This document shows positions 1 through 8,434 of a DNA stretch of 36,110 nt, piece after piece; position 1 is the stretch's first letter; each line of letters begins with the position of its first letter. The stretch comes from an uncultured Alphaproteobacteria bacterium (GTDB lineage: Bacteria; Pseudomonadota; Alphaproteobacteria; HIMB59; GCA-002718135), in contig CACDMT010000012.1 in assembly GCA_902553945.1 (NCBI GenBank), positions 1 through 36,110 of the forward strand. The letters run 5' to 3'. The notes beneath the pieces are model-generated. The model saw only the letters and a program-made list of their open reading frames with translations, was not told the origin of the DNA and searched no databases. A program made the translations under genes and the position numbers.

Positions 1-1
1 G

Positions 2-400
2 ACCCTTTCTGTTGCAATGAATAGAATAGGTGCAAAATCTGACTCAGGTGAAGGTGGCGAAGACCCTATAAGATTTAAACCAAAGTCAAATGGAGACAAT
101 CCTTCTTCTAAAATAAAACAAATTGCAAGTGGAAGATTTGGAGTTACTGCAGAATATTTAAATAATTGTGAGGAAATTGAAATAAAAGTTGCACAAGGAG
201 CTAAACCTGGTGAAGGAGGGCAGCTACCAGGAGGGAAGGTAACAGAATTAATAGCTAAACTAAGACATTCGACAGAAGGCGTTACACTTATAAGTCCCCC
301 ACCTCATCATGATATTTATTCAATAGAGGACCTAGCTCAATTAAAACTGCAAAATACTGTACATCTAAGCATTCTGCTGATTGAACGTTTAAAGAAATAA
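2..400 (+). CDS. gltB: Glutamate synthase large subunit, internal fragment (FMN domain), inverted relative to the rest of gltB
   Basis: The reading frame enters from the left edge ([10 protein letters not shown]) and carries hallmark residues of the GltB FMN/synthase domain: [28 protein letters not shown] and [18 protein letters not shown]. These belong well downstream of the N-terminal glutaminase domain. True GltB coding ends near position 343; after that the frame reads antisense through the minus-strand gltB copy and gives an unrelated tail (about 18 residues) to a stop at 398-400. The ATG at 17 is internal, not a start. This piece and the minus-strand piece are two non-adjacent parts of one gene facing each other, with roughly 200 residues of normal GltB missing between them (judged from memory of the E. 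coli protein). Read it as a gene fragment. Family assignment is very sure; whether the arrangement is real is doubtful. Confidence 0.85.
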   Translation, partial: TLSVAMNRIGAKSDSGEGGEDPIRFKPKSNGDNPSSKIKQIASGRFGVTAEYLNNCEEIEIKVAQGAKPGEGGQLPGGKVTELIAKLRHSTEGVTLISPPPHHDIYSIEDLAQLKLQNTVHLSILLIERLKK

Positions 401-2396
401 ATGTTCTTAGATTTTGCTTAATTAAATGATGATGTACAGAACTTGTAACTAATATCATTGGAAGGGCTATTCTTGATTTAGACATTTCTTTGTCGCTTAA
501 AATTATATGTATATATCCTTCTCTTACCGCTTGCTCTGCTTCGTTGTTAATTATTGATATATATTTTTCAAAATTATTTTCAGTATTATTTTTATCCATA
601 GTAGTATCAATAATTTTTACTGTATCTTTCATATACTTACGCATGGATTTAAATTGCTCTATAGAAAGTACTGGTGAATTTAATTGTAAGTGATCACATT
701 GTGTCTCATTTTCATCAAGAATATTGCTTAAATTCCCAATTCTTGTTCTAAGACTCATTACAACCCTCTCTCTTAAAGAGTCTATTGGTGGATTTGTAAC
801 TTGACTAAAATTTTGTCTAAAGAAATGATGAAGGCCTCTATATTTATTTGAAAGAACAGCAAGCGGTGTATCATCACCCATTGATCCTGTTGCTTCTTTT
901 TTTTCTGCAATCATTGGATGAAGAATTAATTCAATGTCCTCAATTGACCAGGCAAAACATGCCATTCTTTTTCTTAAATCCCCTGAGTCTAAATCTCTAA
1001 ATTCTTCATCAGTAGATTTAACTAATTTATCAATATAAGTAATTTTTTTAGTCCAATCACCAAATGGCTTAGTATCAGCTAAGTATTTTTTTATTTGATC
1101 ATCTTTATAGAATTTTTTATTTTTAAAATTAATAGCTATTAATTGTCCTGGTCCAACTCTTCCTTTTTCAACAACATTACTTTCATCAATAGTAACCATT
1201 CCAGTCTCAGATCCAGCAATTAAAAGTTTTTTAGTGAGAGTATATCGAATTGGTCTCAAGCCGTTTCTATCCATTCCTGCTATAGCCCAATCTCCATAAG
1301 CGCCACAGATTGCAGCTGGACCATCCCAAGGCTCCATAACAGCGCCACCATATGCATAAAGGTCTTTAAGTTTTTTCGGAAAATCCCTTCTATGTGCCCA
1401 AGCTTCTGGAATTGTTATAATTTTTGCCATTGGAAGTGAGCGATTTGCTTTAACAAGCAATTCAATTGTAGAGTCTAATGCAGCTGAGTCTGAAGCTTTG
1501 GAATCTATTATTGGTTTTAAATCATTTACATTATTGCCAAAATTTTCATGTTGCATTCTAGGTTCATGCGCAGTCATCCAATTTTTATTTCCTTTTAATG
1601 TATTAATCTCTCCATTATGGGCAATAACTCTAAATGGTTGTGCCAGTGACCAGGTTGGAAAGGTATTAGTTGAATATCTTTGGTGATAAACTGCAAATTT
1701 AGATATAAAATTTTCTTTTTGAATATCTGGATAAAAATTAGATAACTGCTCAGCTAAAAACATTCCTTTGTAGACAATAGACTGACATGATAGTGAACAA
1801 ATATAAAAATCAGCAATATTTTGTTTTCTAATTTCTTTTTCAATTCTTTTTCTTACTAAATAAAGTTTATTTTCAAATTCTTTTTCTTCTTCATAATGTT
1901 CATTACAAATTAATATTTGTTCAATTTCTGGACGTGTTGCTTTAGCCTTGTCCCCTATAATTGATGAATTTATTGGTACATGTCTCCATCCATAAATTTT
2001 TAGTTCTTCTCTTAAAATTTCTGACTCAACAATAGTCCTTGCGTTTTCTTGTGCTGAAAAATCAGTTCTAGGTAAAAAAATCATTCCAACACCAAATGGA
2101 AATTCATTTGGTTGATGGCCTGTTCTTTCAATTTTTTCTTTGAAGAATTTCTTAGGTATTGACAGTTGGATACCAGCTCCATCTCCCGTTTTACCATCTG
2201 CATCTACTGCACCTCTATGATATAAAACTTTTAGAGCTTGTACTCCTAGTTCAACGATATCTCTTGTTTCAGAACCATCAAGAGATGCAATTAAACCTAC
2301 TCCACAAGAAGAATGTTCATCTTTCTCATTGTAAATATGATTCTCTTCAAGTAATTTTTTATTTTTTTTATAATTTTGAATAAAATTATTATTCAT
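288..2396 (-). CDS. gltB: Glutamate synthase (NADPH) large subunit, N-terminal part, 3' end replaced at an inverted junction
   Basis: N-terminal class II glutaminase domain plus part of the central domain of GOGAT, the enzyme that turns glutamine and 2-oxoglutarate into two glutamates. The nucleophilic cysteine exposed after propeptide removal is C31 ([13 protein letters not shown]). Further family motifs include [34 protein letters not shown] and GMDRNGLRP. Genuine homology runs to about residue 685 (YFAVLI, near position 343); the last ~17 codons to the stop at 288 are antisense of the opposing gltB fragment. Full-length GltB is about 1500 residues, so the FMN and C-terminal beta-helix domains are missing here. 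I chose the ATG at 2396; an in-frame TTG lies two codons upstream at 2402. The start overlaps the end of gltD by 8 nt, so the order is gltD then gltB, cotranscribed. Confidence 0.9.
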   Translation of the reverse strand: MNNNFIQNYKKNKKLLEENHIYNEKDEHSSCGVGLIASLDGSETRDIVELGVQALKVLYHRGAVDADGKTGDGAGIQLSIPKKFFKEKIERTGHQPNEFPFGVGMIFLPRTDFSAQENARTIVESEILREELKIYGWRHVPINSSIIGDKAKATRPEIEQILICNEHYEEEKEFENKLYLVRKRIEKEIRKQNIADFYICSLSCQSIVYKGMFLAEQLSNFYPDIQKENFISKFAVYHQRYSTNTFPTWSLAQPFRVIAHNGEINTLKGNKNWMTAHEPRMQHENFGNNVNDLKPIIDSKASDSAALDSTIELLVKANRSLPMAKIITIPEAWAHRRDFPKKLKDLYAYGGAVMEPWDGPAAICGAYGDWAIAGMDRNGLRPIRYTLTKKLLIAGSETGMVTIDESNVVEKGRVGPGQLIAINFKNKKFYKDDQIKKYLADTKPFGDWTKKITYIDKLVKSTDEEFRDLDSGDLRKRMACFAWSIEDIELILHPMIAEKKEATGSMGDDTPLAVLSNKYRGLHHFFRQNFSQVTNPPIDSLRERVVMSLRTRIGNLSNILDENETQCDHLQLNSPVLSIEQFKSMRKYMKDTVKIIDTTMDKNNTENNFEKYISIINNEAEQAVREGYIHIILSDKEMSKSRIALPMILVTSSVHHHLIKQNLRTFISLNVQSAECLDVQYFAVLIELGPLLNKYHDEVGDL

Positions 2397-3834
2397 TAAC
2401 AACTCTTTTTTGTGAATTATTTTCTAATTCAAATTTATTTCTGATATAGTCATGAATATTATTTGCAGCATCTCTGCCATCTTTTATACCCCACACAACC
2501 AGGCTTGCACCACGAACTATATCTCCAGCTGCAAAAACACCATCTAAAGAAGTCATCATGTTTTTATAGTTAATTTTAAGTGTTCTCCAACGAGTTACGT
2601 TTAAATTTTCATTATTAAAAAGTTTTGGAAGATCTTCAGGCTCAAATCCAAGAGCTTCGATGACAAGATCAACATCTAGATTTTGTTCTGTTCCTTCTTT
2701 TGGCTCAGCTTTTTTTCTTCCTGATTCATCTGGTTCACCAAGTTGCATCAAAACTGTTTCTACGTTTTTAAGTATACCATTACCCGAATATTTGGTTGGA
2801 AGAGTTAACCATTTAAAGTTAACTCCTTCTTCTATAGCATTTTGAACTTCTCTTTGTGAACCTGGCATATTTACTTTGTCTCTTCTATATAAACATTTAA
2901 CAGATTTTGCTCCTTGTCTAACAGCAGTTCTGACACAATCCATGGCAGTATCCCCACCACCTATAACAACAACATTTTTTCCATTAGCATTTAGCCTACC
3001 ATTAATAAAATCATCAACTTTATCTTTTAATCCTGTTTTATTACTAGCTATTAGAAAATCTAATGCTGGCACTACATTATTAAAATTTGAATTGTTGAGA
3101 TTAATTTCTCTAAATTTATAAACACCGGTAGCAATTAATATTGCATTATGTTTTTCTTTTATTATTTCAAAGGTTATATCTGTTCCAATATTACAATTTA
3201 ATTCAAATTTAATACCGCTATTTTTCAAACGTTCAGTTCTTCTTACAACAATCTCTTTCTCTAATTTAAAATTTGGAATACCATAAATTAATAATCCTCC
3301 AGGCCTATCGTATCGATCATATATTGTAACTTGATATCCTTTTTTTCTTAATTCCTCAGCAGCTGCTAAACCAGCAGGCCCTGATCCAATTATACCAACA
3401 CTATAATTTTTTTCTTCTAAGGGTTTTATATTTTTTACCCAACCTTCATCCCAAGCTGTATCAGTTATATATTTTTCAATTGAACCAATTGTAACGGTAC
3501 CATGACCAGATTGTTCTATAACACAATTGCCTTCACATAATCTATCTTGAGGACAGATACGTCCACAAATTTCAGGCATATTATTTGTTGCACTTGAAAT
3601 TTCAAAAGCTTCTTTCATTCTATTTTCAGCAGTTAGTTTTAACCAATCTGGAATATTATTATGAAGGGGGCAATGAACTTGGCAAAAAGGAACGCCACAC
3701 TGCGAACATCTTGATGCTTGTTCTTCAGCTTTTTGGGCTGCGTATTTAGCATATATTTCATCAAAAGATTTTACTCTTCTTTTAGCATCAGCTTTATTAG
3801 GATTTTCCTTATTTATTTTTGTAAATTTTAACAT
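2389..3834 (-). CDS. gltD: Glutamate synthase small subunit (NADPH, FAD, Fe-S)
   Basis: 481 residues, normal length for GltD. It supplies electrons from NADPH through FAD and iron-sulfur centres to GltB. The N-terminal Cys-rich region is present (SRCSQCGVPFCQVHCP near 42-57 and CGRICPQDRLCEGNC near 90-104), followed by an FAD Rossmann motif GIIGSGPAGLAAAEEL (about 148-163), an NADPH-binding motif VVVIGGGDTAMDC (about 288-300) and the final FAD motif GVFAAGDIVRGASLVVWGI. No residue looks out of place. The gene is first of a gltD-gltB pair on the minus strand and overlaps gltB. Upstream (3835-3952) is a 118-nt AT-rich gap before the convergently oriented tail of the SDR gene on the same strand; it probably holds the gltDB promoter, but I could not point to a clear -35/-10 pair there. 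Confidence 0.97.
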   Translation of the reverse strand: MLKFTKINKENPNKADAKRRVKSFDEIYAKYAAQKAEEQASRCSQCGVPFCQVHCPLHNNIPDWLKLTAENRMKEAFEISSATNNMPEICGRICPQDRLCEGNCVIEQSGHGTVTIGSIEKYITDTAWDEGWVKNIKPLEEKNYSVGIIGSGPAGLAAAEELRKKGYQVTIYDRYDRPGGLLIYGIPNFKLEKEIVVRRTERLKNSGIKFELNCNIGTDITFEIIKEKHNAILIATGVYKFREINLNNSNFNNVVPALDFLIASNKTGLKDKVDDFINGRLNANGKNVVVIGGGDTAMDCVRTAVRQGAKSVKCLYRRDKVNMPGSQREVQNAIEEGVNFKWLTLPTKYSGNGILKNVETVLMQLGEPDESGRKKAEPKEGTEQNLDVDLVIEALGFEPEDLPKLFNNENLNVTRWRTLKINYKNMMTSLDGVFAAGDIVRGASLVVWGIKDGRDAANNIHDYIRNKFELENNSQKRVVNE

Positions 3835-3952
3835 TTAGGTCAACATTGTTTACTAATATATCTGCTTAAGTCCAAATATACAGTTAAGAAGAAAAAATAA
3901 ATATAAAAATTACTAAATTAGTCTCATTTATTTACTAAAAATGTTAAAATAG

Positions 3953-4858
3953 CTAATTTTCAACAATATTTCTTGTAATTTGCATGATATCTTGTGGATT
4001 AATATTTAGATCTTTAAAGGATTTATCAATATTTAGAACAACATTATCTTGCTGGAATAATAGTAATTGTTCTGAGGTAAGAGGTGATAGTGGAGTTTTT
4101 TCAGCAATATTAACTAGAGGCTTTATGACTTTAAAAGAAACAGGCACAAAAACTCTAGTTTTTTTTAAACATAAGGAGATATGCTCATAATACTCCTTAT
4201 AAGATAGGATTTTATCACCAGCCAACTCATATATAATTTTTCCATTAATATTATTATTGATTATCTTTTCAATAGCCTGAGAAATATCATCTATATAAAC
4301 TGGTTGAAATTTAATAGATCCATCACCAAAAAGAGGTACAAAAAACGATGACTTAAAGATTGGTAATAATTTTTTTAGGAATAGATCGCCTCCACCTATT
4401 ATAACACCAGGTCTAATAATAATGCTGTTATCAATATTTTTAAAAGCATCCTTTTCAGAGTTATAAACTGCAATACTTCTTTCTGAATTTTTATCTATAT
4501 CTACCCCTAATCCAGAGAAATAAATATACTGCTTTAATTCTTTATTTAGCTTTAAAATACTTAAAAGTTTCTTGTTAAAGTTTAATATAGTTTCTTCAAA
4601 ACTACCTTTTTTTTGATCATAAGATGTCTTTAAATTAATACATACATCTGAGTTAATTAAAACTGATTGTAATCTTTCGTTTTTAAGAGAATGATAACGA
4701 AATGGTATAACTTGTCCTGTAACTCCTAGTAGGCGAATTTTGGCTTCCTGTATAGATCTTTGATAAGGTACAATAATTTTGTGCCCATTTTTTGCTAATC
4801 TTCTAATTAAATGTTTGCCTATAAAACCCGACCCTCCAAAAATAACAATTGATTTCAT
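3953..4858 (-). CDS. NAD(P)-binding atypical SDR, complex I NDUFA9-like
   Basis: 301 residues. The N-terminus is a Rossmann nucleotide-binding motif, VIFGGSGFIGKHLIRRLAKNGH (split here: GGSGFIG then KHLIRRL), typical of extended or atypical short-chain dehydrogenases. The middle has IRPGVIIGGGD and a FQPVYIDDI motif, which are characteristic of the NDUFA9/YbjT-like group that alphaproteobacteria annotate as complex I NDUFA9 subunit family protein. In mitochondria NDUFA9 is a structural NADPH-binding complex I subunit; in bacteria the role is not clear, and no nuo gene is nearby. The canonical YxxxK catalytic pair is not evident. It is transcribed divergently from rnd across a 55-nt gap, with AAAGG three to seven bases before its ATG as a possible ribosome site. 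The family assignment is good; the function is open. Confidence 0.8.
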   Translation of the reverse strand: MKSIVIFGGSGFIGKHLIRRLAKNGHKIIVPYQRSIQEAKIRLLGVTGQVIPFRYHSLKNERLQSVLINSDVCINLKTSYDQKKGSFEETILNFNKKLLSILKLNKELKQYIYFSGLGVDIDKNSERSIAVYNSEKDAFKNIDNSIIIRPGVIIGGGDLFLKKLLPIFKSSFFVPLFGDGSIKFQPVYIDDISQAIEKIINNNINGKIIYELAGDKILSYKEYYEHISLCLKKTRVFVPVSFKVIKPLVNIAEKTPLSPLTSEQLLLFQQDNVVLNIDKSFKDLNINPQDIMQITRNIVEN

Positions 4859-4913
4859 GACCTTTAATTAAATAAATGATATAATATACATATTATAGTT
4901 AAATAATAAAAAA
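4859..4913. promoter_or_regulatory. Divergent promoter region between the SDR gene and rnd
   Basis: This 55-nt AT-rich gap separates two divergent genes, so both must be started from it or from just inside the neighbours. A perfect TATAAT is present on the plus strand at 4880-4885 (toward rnd) and another on the minus strand at 4892-4897 (toward the SDR). Neither has a convincing TTGACA-like -35 at 16-18 nt. In DNA this AT-rich TATAAT arises often by chance, so the boxes are only candidates; that a promoter lies here follows from the gene arrangement. Confidence 0.4.
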
Positions 4914-5522
4914 ATGAAAATAAATCTTTACGAAGAAGATCTGCCAAAAAAAATTAATATTGGTGACAGTGTAGCAATAGACAGTGAAACAATGGGTTTA
5001 AATCCTAAACGTGACAAACTATGCCTTGTTCAACTATCAAAAGGCGACAATGTGTGTCATTTGATTAAGATAAATTTGGAAAAAACTAAGCCAATAAATT
5101 TAATTAAAATTTTAAAAAATAATAAAATTCAAAAAATTTTTCACTATGCAAGATTTGATGTAGCAGTATTTAAATACAATTTTAAAATCAATATCAAAAA
5201 CATTTATTGCACTAAAATTGCATCTAAACTTACAAGAACCTATACAGATAAACATGGTTACAAAGATCTTTGTAAAGAACTTCTAAATAAAAATATTTCG
5301 AAAGCTGAACAATCCTCTGATTGGGGAGGAAAATTATCAATGCAACAACAAAAATATGCAGCAACTGATGTTTTATATCTTCATAAAATTAGAGATAAAC
5401 TAGATAAAATGTTAATTAGAGAAAAAAGGTTAAAATTAGCACAAGCCTGTTTTAATTTTATTGAATATAGAACTGATTTGGATATTAATGGTTGGGCTGA
5501 TTATGATATTTTTAGGCATTGA
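4914..5522 (+). CDS. rnd: RNase D-like 3'-5' exonuclease, catalytic domain only
   Basis: 202 residues, a single DEDDy exonuclease domain without the C-terminal HRDC domains of E. coli RNase D (about 375 residues). Catalytic residues are visible: Exo I DSETMGL (D and E), Exo II HYARFDVAVF and Exo III YAATDVLYLH with the Y-x3-D pair. It is expected to trim 3' ends of tRNA and other small stable RNA precursors in the cytoplasm. Short rnd genes like this sit directly upstream of kdsD-lptC-lptA-lptB in many alphaproteobacteria, and that is the case here; the stop codon overlaps the kdsD start (TGATG). As first gene after the divergent promoter region it probably leads the whole LPS-export operon. 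Confident of the family; the substrate is inferred. Confidence 0.9.
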   Translation: MKINLYEEDLPKKINIGDSVAIDSETMGLNPKRDKLCLVQLSKGDNVCHLIKINLEKTKPINLIKILKNNKIQKIFHYARFDVAVFKYNFKINIKNIYCTKIASKLTRTYTDKHGYKDLCKELLNKNISKAEQSSDWGGKLSMQQQKYAATDVLYLHKIRDKLDKMLIREKRLKLAQACFNFIEYRTDLDINGWADYDIFRH

Positions 5523-6481
5523 TGTTAAAAAAGAAAAGAATAATTGAAAGTGCAAAAAAAGCACTAGCTAAAGAATTAAAAAGTATCAAAACTTTATCAA
5601 GTATATTTAATGATACTTTTTATAAGGCAATAGAAGCTATTTATAATTCAAAAGGCAGAATTATTGTTACTGGGGTTGGCAAAAGTGCCCACATTGGAAA
5701 TAAAATGTCAGCTACCTTGACATCTACTGGAACACCTTCTTATTTTGTACATGCAACTGAGGCTAGTCATGGAGATTTAGGAAGTATTAAAAAAAACGAT
5801 TGTGTAATTGCTATATCAAACTCAGGTGAAACTTCAGAGCTAAATAATATTATTAATTATACCAAAAGATTTAATATAACATTGATAAGTATATCAAGTA
5901 ATTCAAAAAGTGTATTATACAAAAACTCATCTTTTGGTATATTATATAAAAAACCAATTGAAGCTTGCCCTTTAAATTTGGCCCCAACAAGTTCTACATC
6001 AATGGCGATGATAATTGGAGACTGTATTGCAATTGCTTTACTTGAACTAAGGGGTTTTAAAAGTAATAATTTCAAAAATCTTCATCCAGGTGGAAATATT
6101 GGTAAAGATTTAAAAAATATTAGTGAAATTATGCATCAAAAAAACTCTCTTCCTATTGCAAAGGATAATGAAAAAATGTCCTCTGCTCTTATTACAATGA
6201 CTAAAAAAAGTTTTGGTTGTTTAGGTGTTGTAAATAATAAAGGAAATATTATTGGTATAATCACAGATGGAGATTTAAGAAGAAAAATGAATAAAAATTT
6301 TTTTGAGAAAAAAGCCTCTGAAATAATGAATAAGAAACCTACATTGGTAAATGAGAACTTACTTGTTTCGGAAGCTATAAATTTAATGAATAGAAAAAAA
6401 ATTACCAGTCTTTTTGTTTGTAATAAAAAAAAGCCTGTAGGAATAATTCATATTCATGATCTATTAAGGTTAACTAATTAA
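5522..6481 (+). CDS. kdsD: Arabinose-5-phosphate isomerase (KdsD/KpsF)
   Basis: About 319 residues: an N-terminal SIS sugar-isomerase domain (roughly 40-175) followed by two CBS domains (roughly 205-260 and 270-319). It interconverts ribulose-5-phosphate and arabinose-5-phosphate, the first committed step toward Kdo for the LPS core. SIS signatures are present: VTGVGKSAHIGNKM, SHGDLG, ISNSGETSEL, CPLNLAPTSSTS and HPGGNIGK. I prefer the ATG at 5522, which overlaps the rnd stop by one base; an in-frame TTG is one codon upstream at 5519. It is followed immediately by lptC. Its place with lptC/A/B links Kdo precursor supply to LPS transport, a standard alphaproteobacterial arrangement. Confidence 0.95.
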   Translation: MLKKKRIIESAKKALAKELKSIKTLSSIFNDTFYKAIEAIYNSKGRIIVTGVGKSAHIGNKMSATLTSTGTPSYFVHATEASHGDLGSIKKNDCVIAISNSGETSELNNIINYTKRFNITLISISSNSKSVLYKNSSFGILYKKPIEACPLNLAPTSSTSMAMIIGDCIAIALLELRGFKSNNFKNLHPGGNIGKDLKNISEIMHQKNSLPIAKDNEKMSSALITMTKKSFGCLGVVNNKGNIIGIITDGDLRRKMNKNFFEKKASEIMNKKPTLVNENLLVSEAINLMNRKKITSLFVCNKKKPVGIIHIHDLLRLTN

Positions 6482-6482
6482 A

Positions 6483-6932
6483 TTGAATAATCTTTTATTA
6501 TTAAATAAAAAAATATTGTTATTATTTATACTATTTTTATTTTTATTAATTTTTGGTTTTTTATTTACAAAATTCTATCTCACAAATACGCTAGTTAACT
6601 ATAGTAAAAGTAATCTTAATATAGGGGCTGATATCGTTGAACCAAGATTTTCAATAAATAATAAATCAAAAAAAATATCTGTATCAGCTAATGAAGGAAA
6701 TTTTGTAAATGATCAGGAAATACTTCTTAGAAATAATGTAATGTTCAAGTCAAAAGATTTTATAATTAAATCAGATAATGTAGTTTTTGATACAATTAAG
6801 CTAACTGCACAAAGTAAAGATGATTCAAAATTTATTTCAGATAAAACTACTATATCATCAAAGGGTTTTGGTATAACTGAAAATGGTAATATAATTAATT
6901 TTAATGGAAAGTCTAAATTAATAATTAAATGA
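6483..6932 (+). CDS. lptC: LPS export protein LptC
   Basis: 149 residues with one N-terminal membrane anchor (about 8-30, LLLFILFLFLLIFGFLF) and a periplasmic beta-rich remainder. LptC is the inner-membrane, bitopic part of the LptB2FGC complex that hands LPS to the periplasmic bridge protein LptA. Sequence is divergent, as usual in this family; recognition rests on topology, size, the pattern of alternating hydrophobic strands (for example VSANEGNF, LLRNNVMFKSKDF, IKSDNVVFD) and the position between kdsD and lptA. The start is a TTG at 6483, one base after the kdsD stop; no in-frame ATG occurs before about residue 88, so a non-ATG start is needed to keep the membrane anchor. The 3' end overlaps lptA by 4 nt. 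Confidence 0.85.
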   Translation: MNNLLLLNKKILLLFILFLFLLIFGFLFTKFYLTNTLVNYSKSNLNIGADIVEPRFSINNKSKKISVSANEGNFVNDQEILLRNNVMFKSKDFIIKSDNVVFDTIKLTAQSKDDSKFISDKTTISSKGFGITENGNIINFNGKSKLIIK

Positions 6933-7693
6933 AGTTTTTTTTTATTATAATTTGTATATTAATTTTTACTAAAGAATTATATTCAAGAAATATTGGTGAA
7001 ACCGAAATTTTAACAGACGATGGAATAGAAGTTTTTCAAAAAGAAAAATACTATCTTTTAAAAAAAAATGTAAAAATAGAGTCTGATACTTTTTCTTTAA
7101 AAGGTGATAATGTTGAAGTTTATTTTGAAAAAGATCTGTATGATATTAAAAAAATTGTTGCTATTGGAAATGTAAATTTTAATTCCTCTGAGTATAATTT
7201 GAATGGTTTAGGTAATGAATTGATCCTTTATACTGAAAAAGAAGAAATTATTATTAATGGCATTCAATCTAAATTAATTATTAATGGTACAGAAATGAAA
7301 TCAGATGGTAATATTAATGTTAATAATCTAACAGGTGAGTTTTTTATTTTAGGTGATAACTCATCTCTTTTAGCACAAGAAATATACATCATCGGAGAGA
7401 AGATTGATGGGATATTTAGCTCTAATACAGAAGTAAATGAAATTAAGTTCTTAGATGTAAAAGATAAAAACATTTCTTATATTAAATCTGATGATACCGA
7501 AATGTATGCTAAACATGCTATATACAAAAAGGAGATTGATATAATTGAATTAAAAGAAGACGTTAAAATAATTAGAGATGGTGAAACAATATCTGGCGAT
7601 TATGGAACACTTGATACAAAAGATAATTCATATAAAGTAAAATCTAATAGTTCTAATAAAGTAAAAGTTGTAATTATTAATAGTGATGAATAA
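6929..7693 (+). CDS. lptA: LPS transport periplasmic protein LptA (OstA-like)
   Basis: 254 residues. A hydrophobic N-terminus (MKFFFIIICILIFTKELYS) looks like a signal peptide for export to the periplasm. The rest is repetitive beta-strand sequence of the OstA/LptA jelly-roll type, for example LLKKNVKIESDTFSLKGDNVE and ELKEDVKIIRDGETISGDYG, which resemble two OstA units near the start and end of the mature chain. LptA polymerises into a bridge that carries LPS from LptC to LptD. It is longer than E. coli LptA (185 residues) by about 70 residues. It overlaps lptC (ATGA) and lptB, so translation is probably coupled. The assignment is strong from context and moderate from sequence alone. Confidence 0.85.
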   Translation: MKFFFIIICILIFTKELYSRNIGETEILTDDGIEVFQKEKYYLLKKNVKIESDTFSLKGDNVEVYFEKDLYDIKKIVAIGNVNFNSSEYNLNGLGNELILYTEKEEIIINGIQSKLIINGTEMKSDGNINVNNLTGEFFILGDNSSLLAQEIYIIGEKIDGIFSSNTEVNEIKFLDVKDKNISYIKSDDTEMYAKHAIYKKEIDIIELKEDVKIIRDGETISGDYGTLDTKDNSYKVKSNSSNKVKVVIINSDE

Positions 7694-8429
7694 ATTTCAA
7701 ATTTTAGATGATGGTTTAAAAATAAATAAAATTTCAAAAACTTATGGAAATAAAGAAGTTATTAGAGATATAAGTATTGAAATTAAAAGAGGAGAAATTG
7801 TTGGACTATTAGGACCTAATGGAGCTGGGAAAACTACAAGCTTTTATGTAATTGTTGGTTTGGTTAAACCAGATAGGGGGTCAATTTTTTTAGATAAAGT
7901 AGAGATTTCTGATCTACCAATTTATACAAGAGGAAAACTGGGTATTAGTTACTTACCTCAAGAAGCTTCAATCTTTAGAGGAATGAATGTTGAAGATAAT
8001 CTTCTTTCCATAATTGAGATTGTTGAAAAAGATAAAAATAAACACGAAATAATTTTACAAAATTTACTCAATGAATTTGATATAAATCATGTAAGAAAAT
8101 CAAAGTCTATAGTATTATCAGGAGGTGAGAGAAGAAGGTTAGAAATAGCTAGGACACTTGCATCGAATCCAAAGTATCTATTGTTGGACGAACCTTTAAC
8201 AGGAATAGATCCAGTTTCTATTGAAGAAATAAAAATGATAATTTCAAAATTAAAGAAGAAAAATATTGGTATTCTTATAACTGACCACAATGTTAGGGAG
8301 ACACTTAAAATAGTTGATAAAGTTTATATTGTTAATGAAGGCGCGATCTTTTTTGAAGGAAACCCAAAAGACGCAATCAATGATGAAAAAATTAAAAAAT
8401 TTTATCTTGGTTCTGCATTTACTATATAA
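7686..8429 (+). CDS. lptB: LPS export ABC transporter ATPase LptB
   Basis: 247 residues. Complete ABC ATPase: Walker A GLLGPNGAGKTTSF, Q-loop YLPQEAS, signature LSGGERRRLEIARTLA, Walker B YLLLDEPLTGIDP and H-switch ITDHNVRETL. The wording of these motifs (LPQEASIFRGM, DHNVRETL) is characteristic of LptB. It powers extraction of LPS from the inner membrane together with LptF/G/C; lptF and lptG are not in this window. The ATG at 7686 overlaps lptA by 8 nt; a GTG one codon upstream is possible. In many alphaproteobacteria lptB is followed by rpoN, hpf and ptsN. Here aroA follows after 5 nt instead. Confidence 0.96.
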   Translation: MNKFQILDDGLKINKISKTYGNKEVIRDISIEIKRGEIVGLLGPNGAGKTTSFYVIVGLVKPDRGSIFLDKVEISDLPIYTRGKLGISYLPQEASIFRGMNVEDNLLSIIEIVEKDKNKHEIILQNLLNEFDINHVRKSKSIVLSGGERRRLEIARTLASNPKYLLLDEPLTGIDPVSIEEIKMIISKLKKKNIGILITDHNVRETLKIVDKVYIVNEGAIFFEGNPKDAINDEKIKKFYLGSAFTI

Positions 8430-8434
8430 ATATT

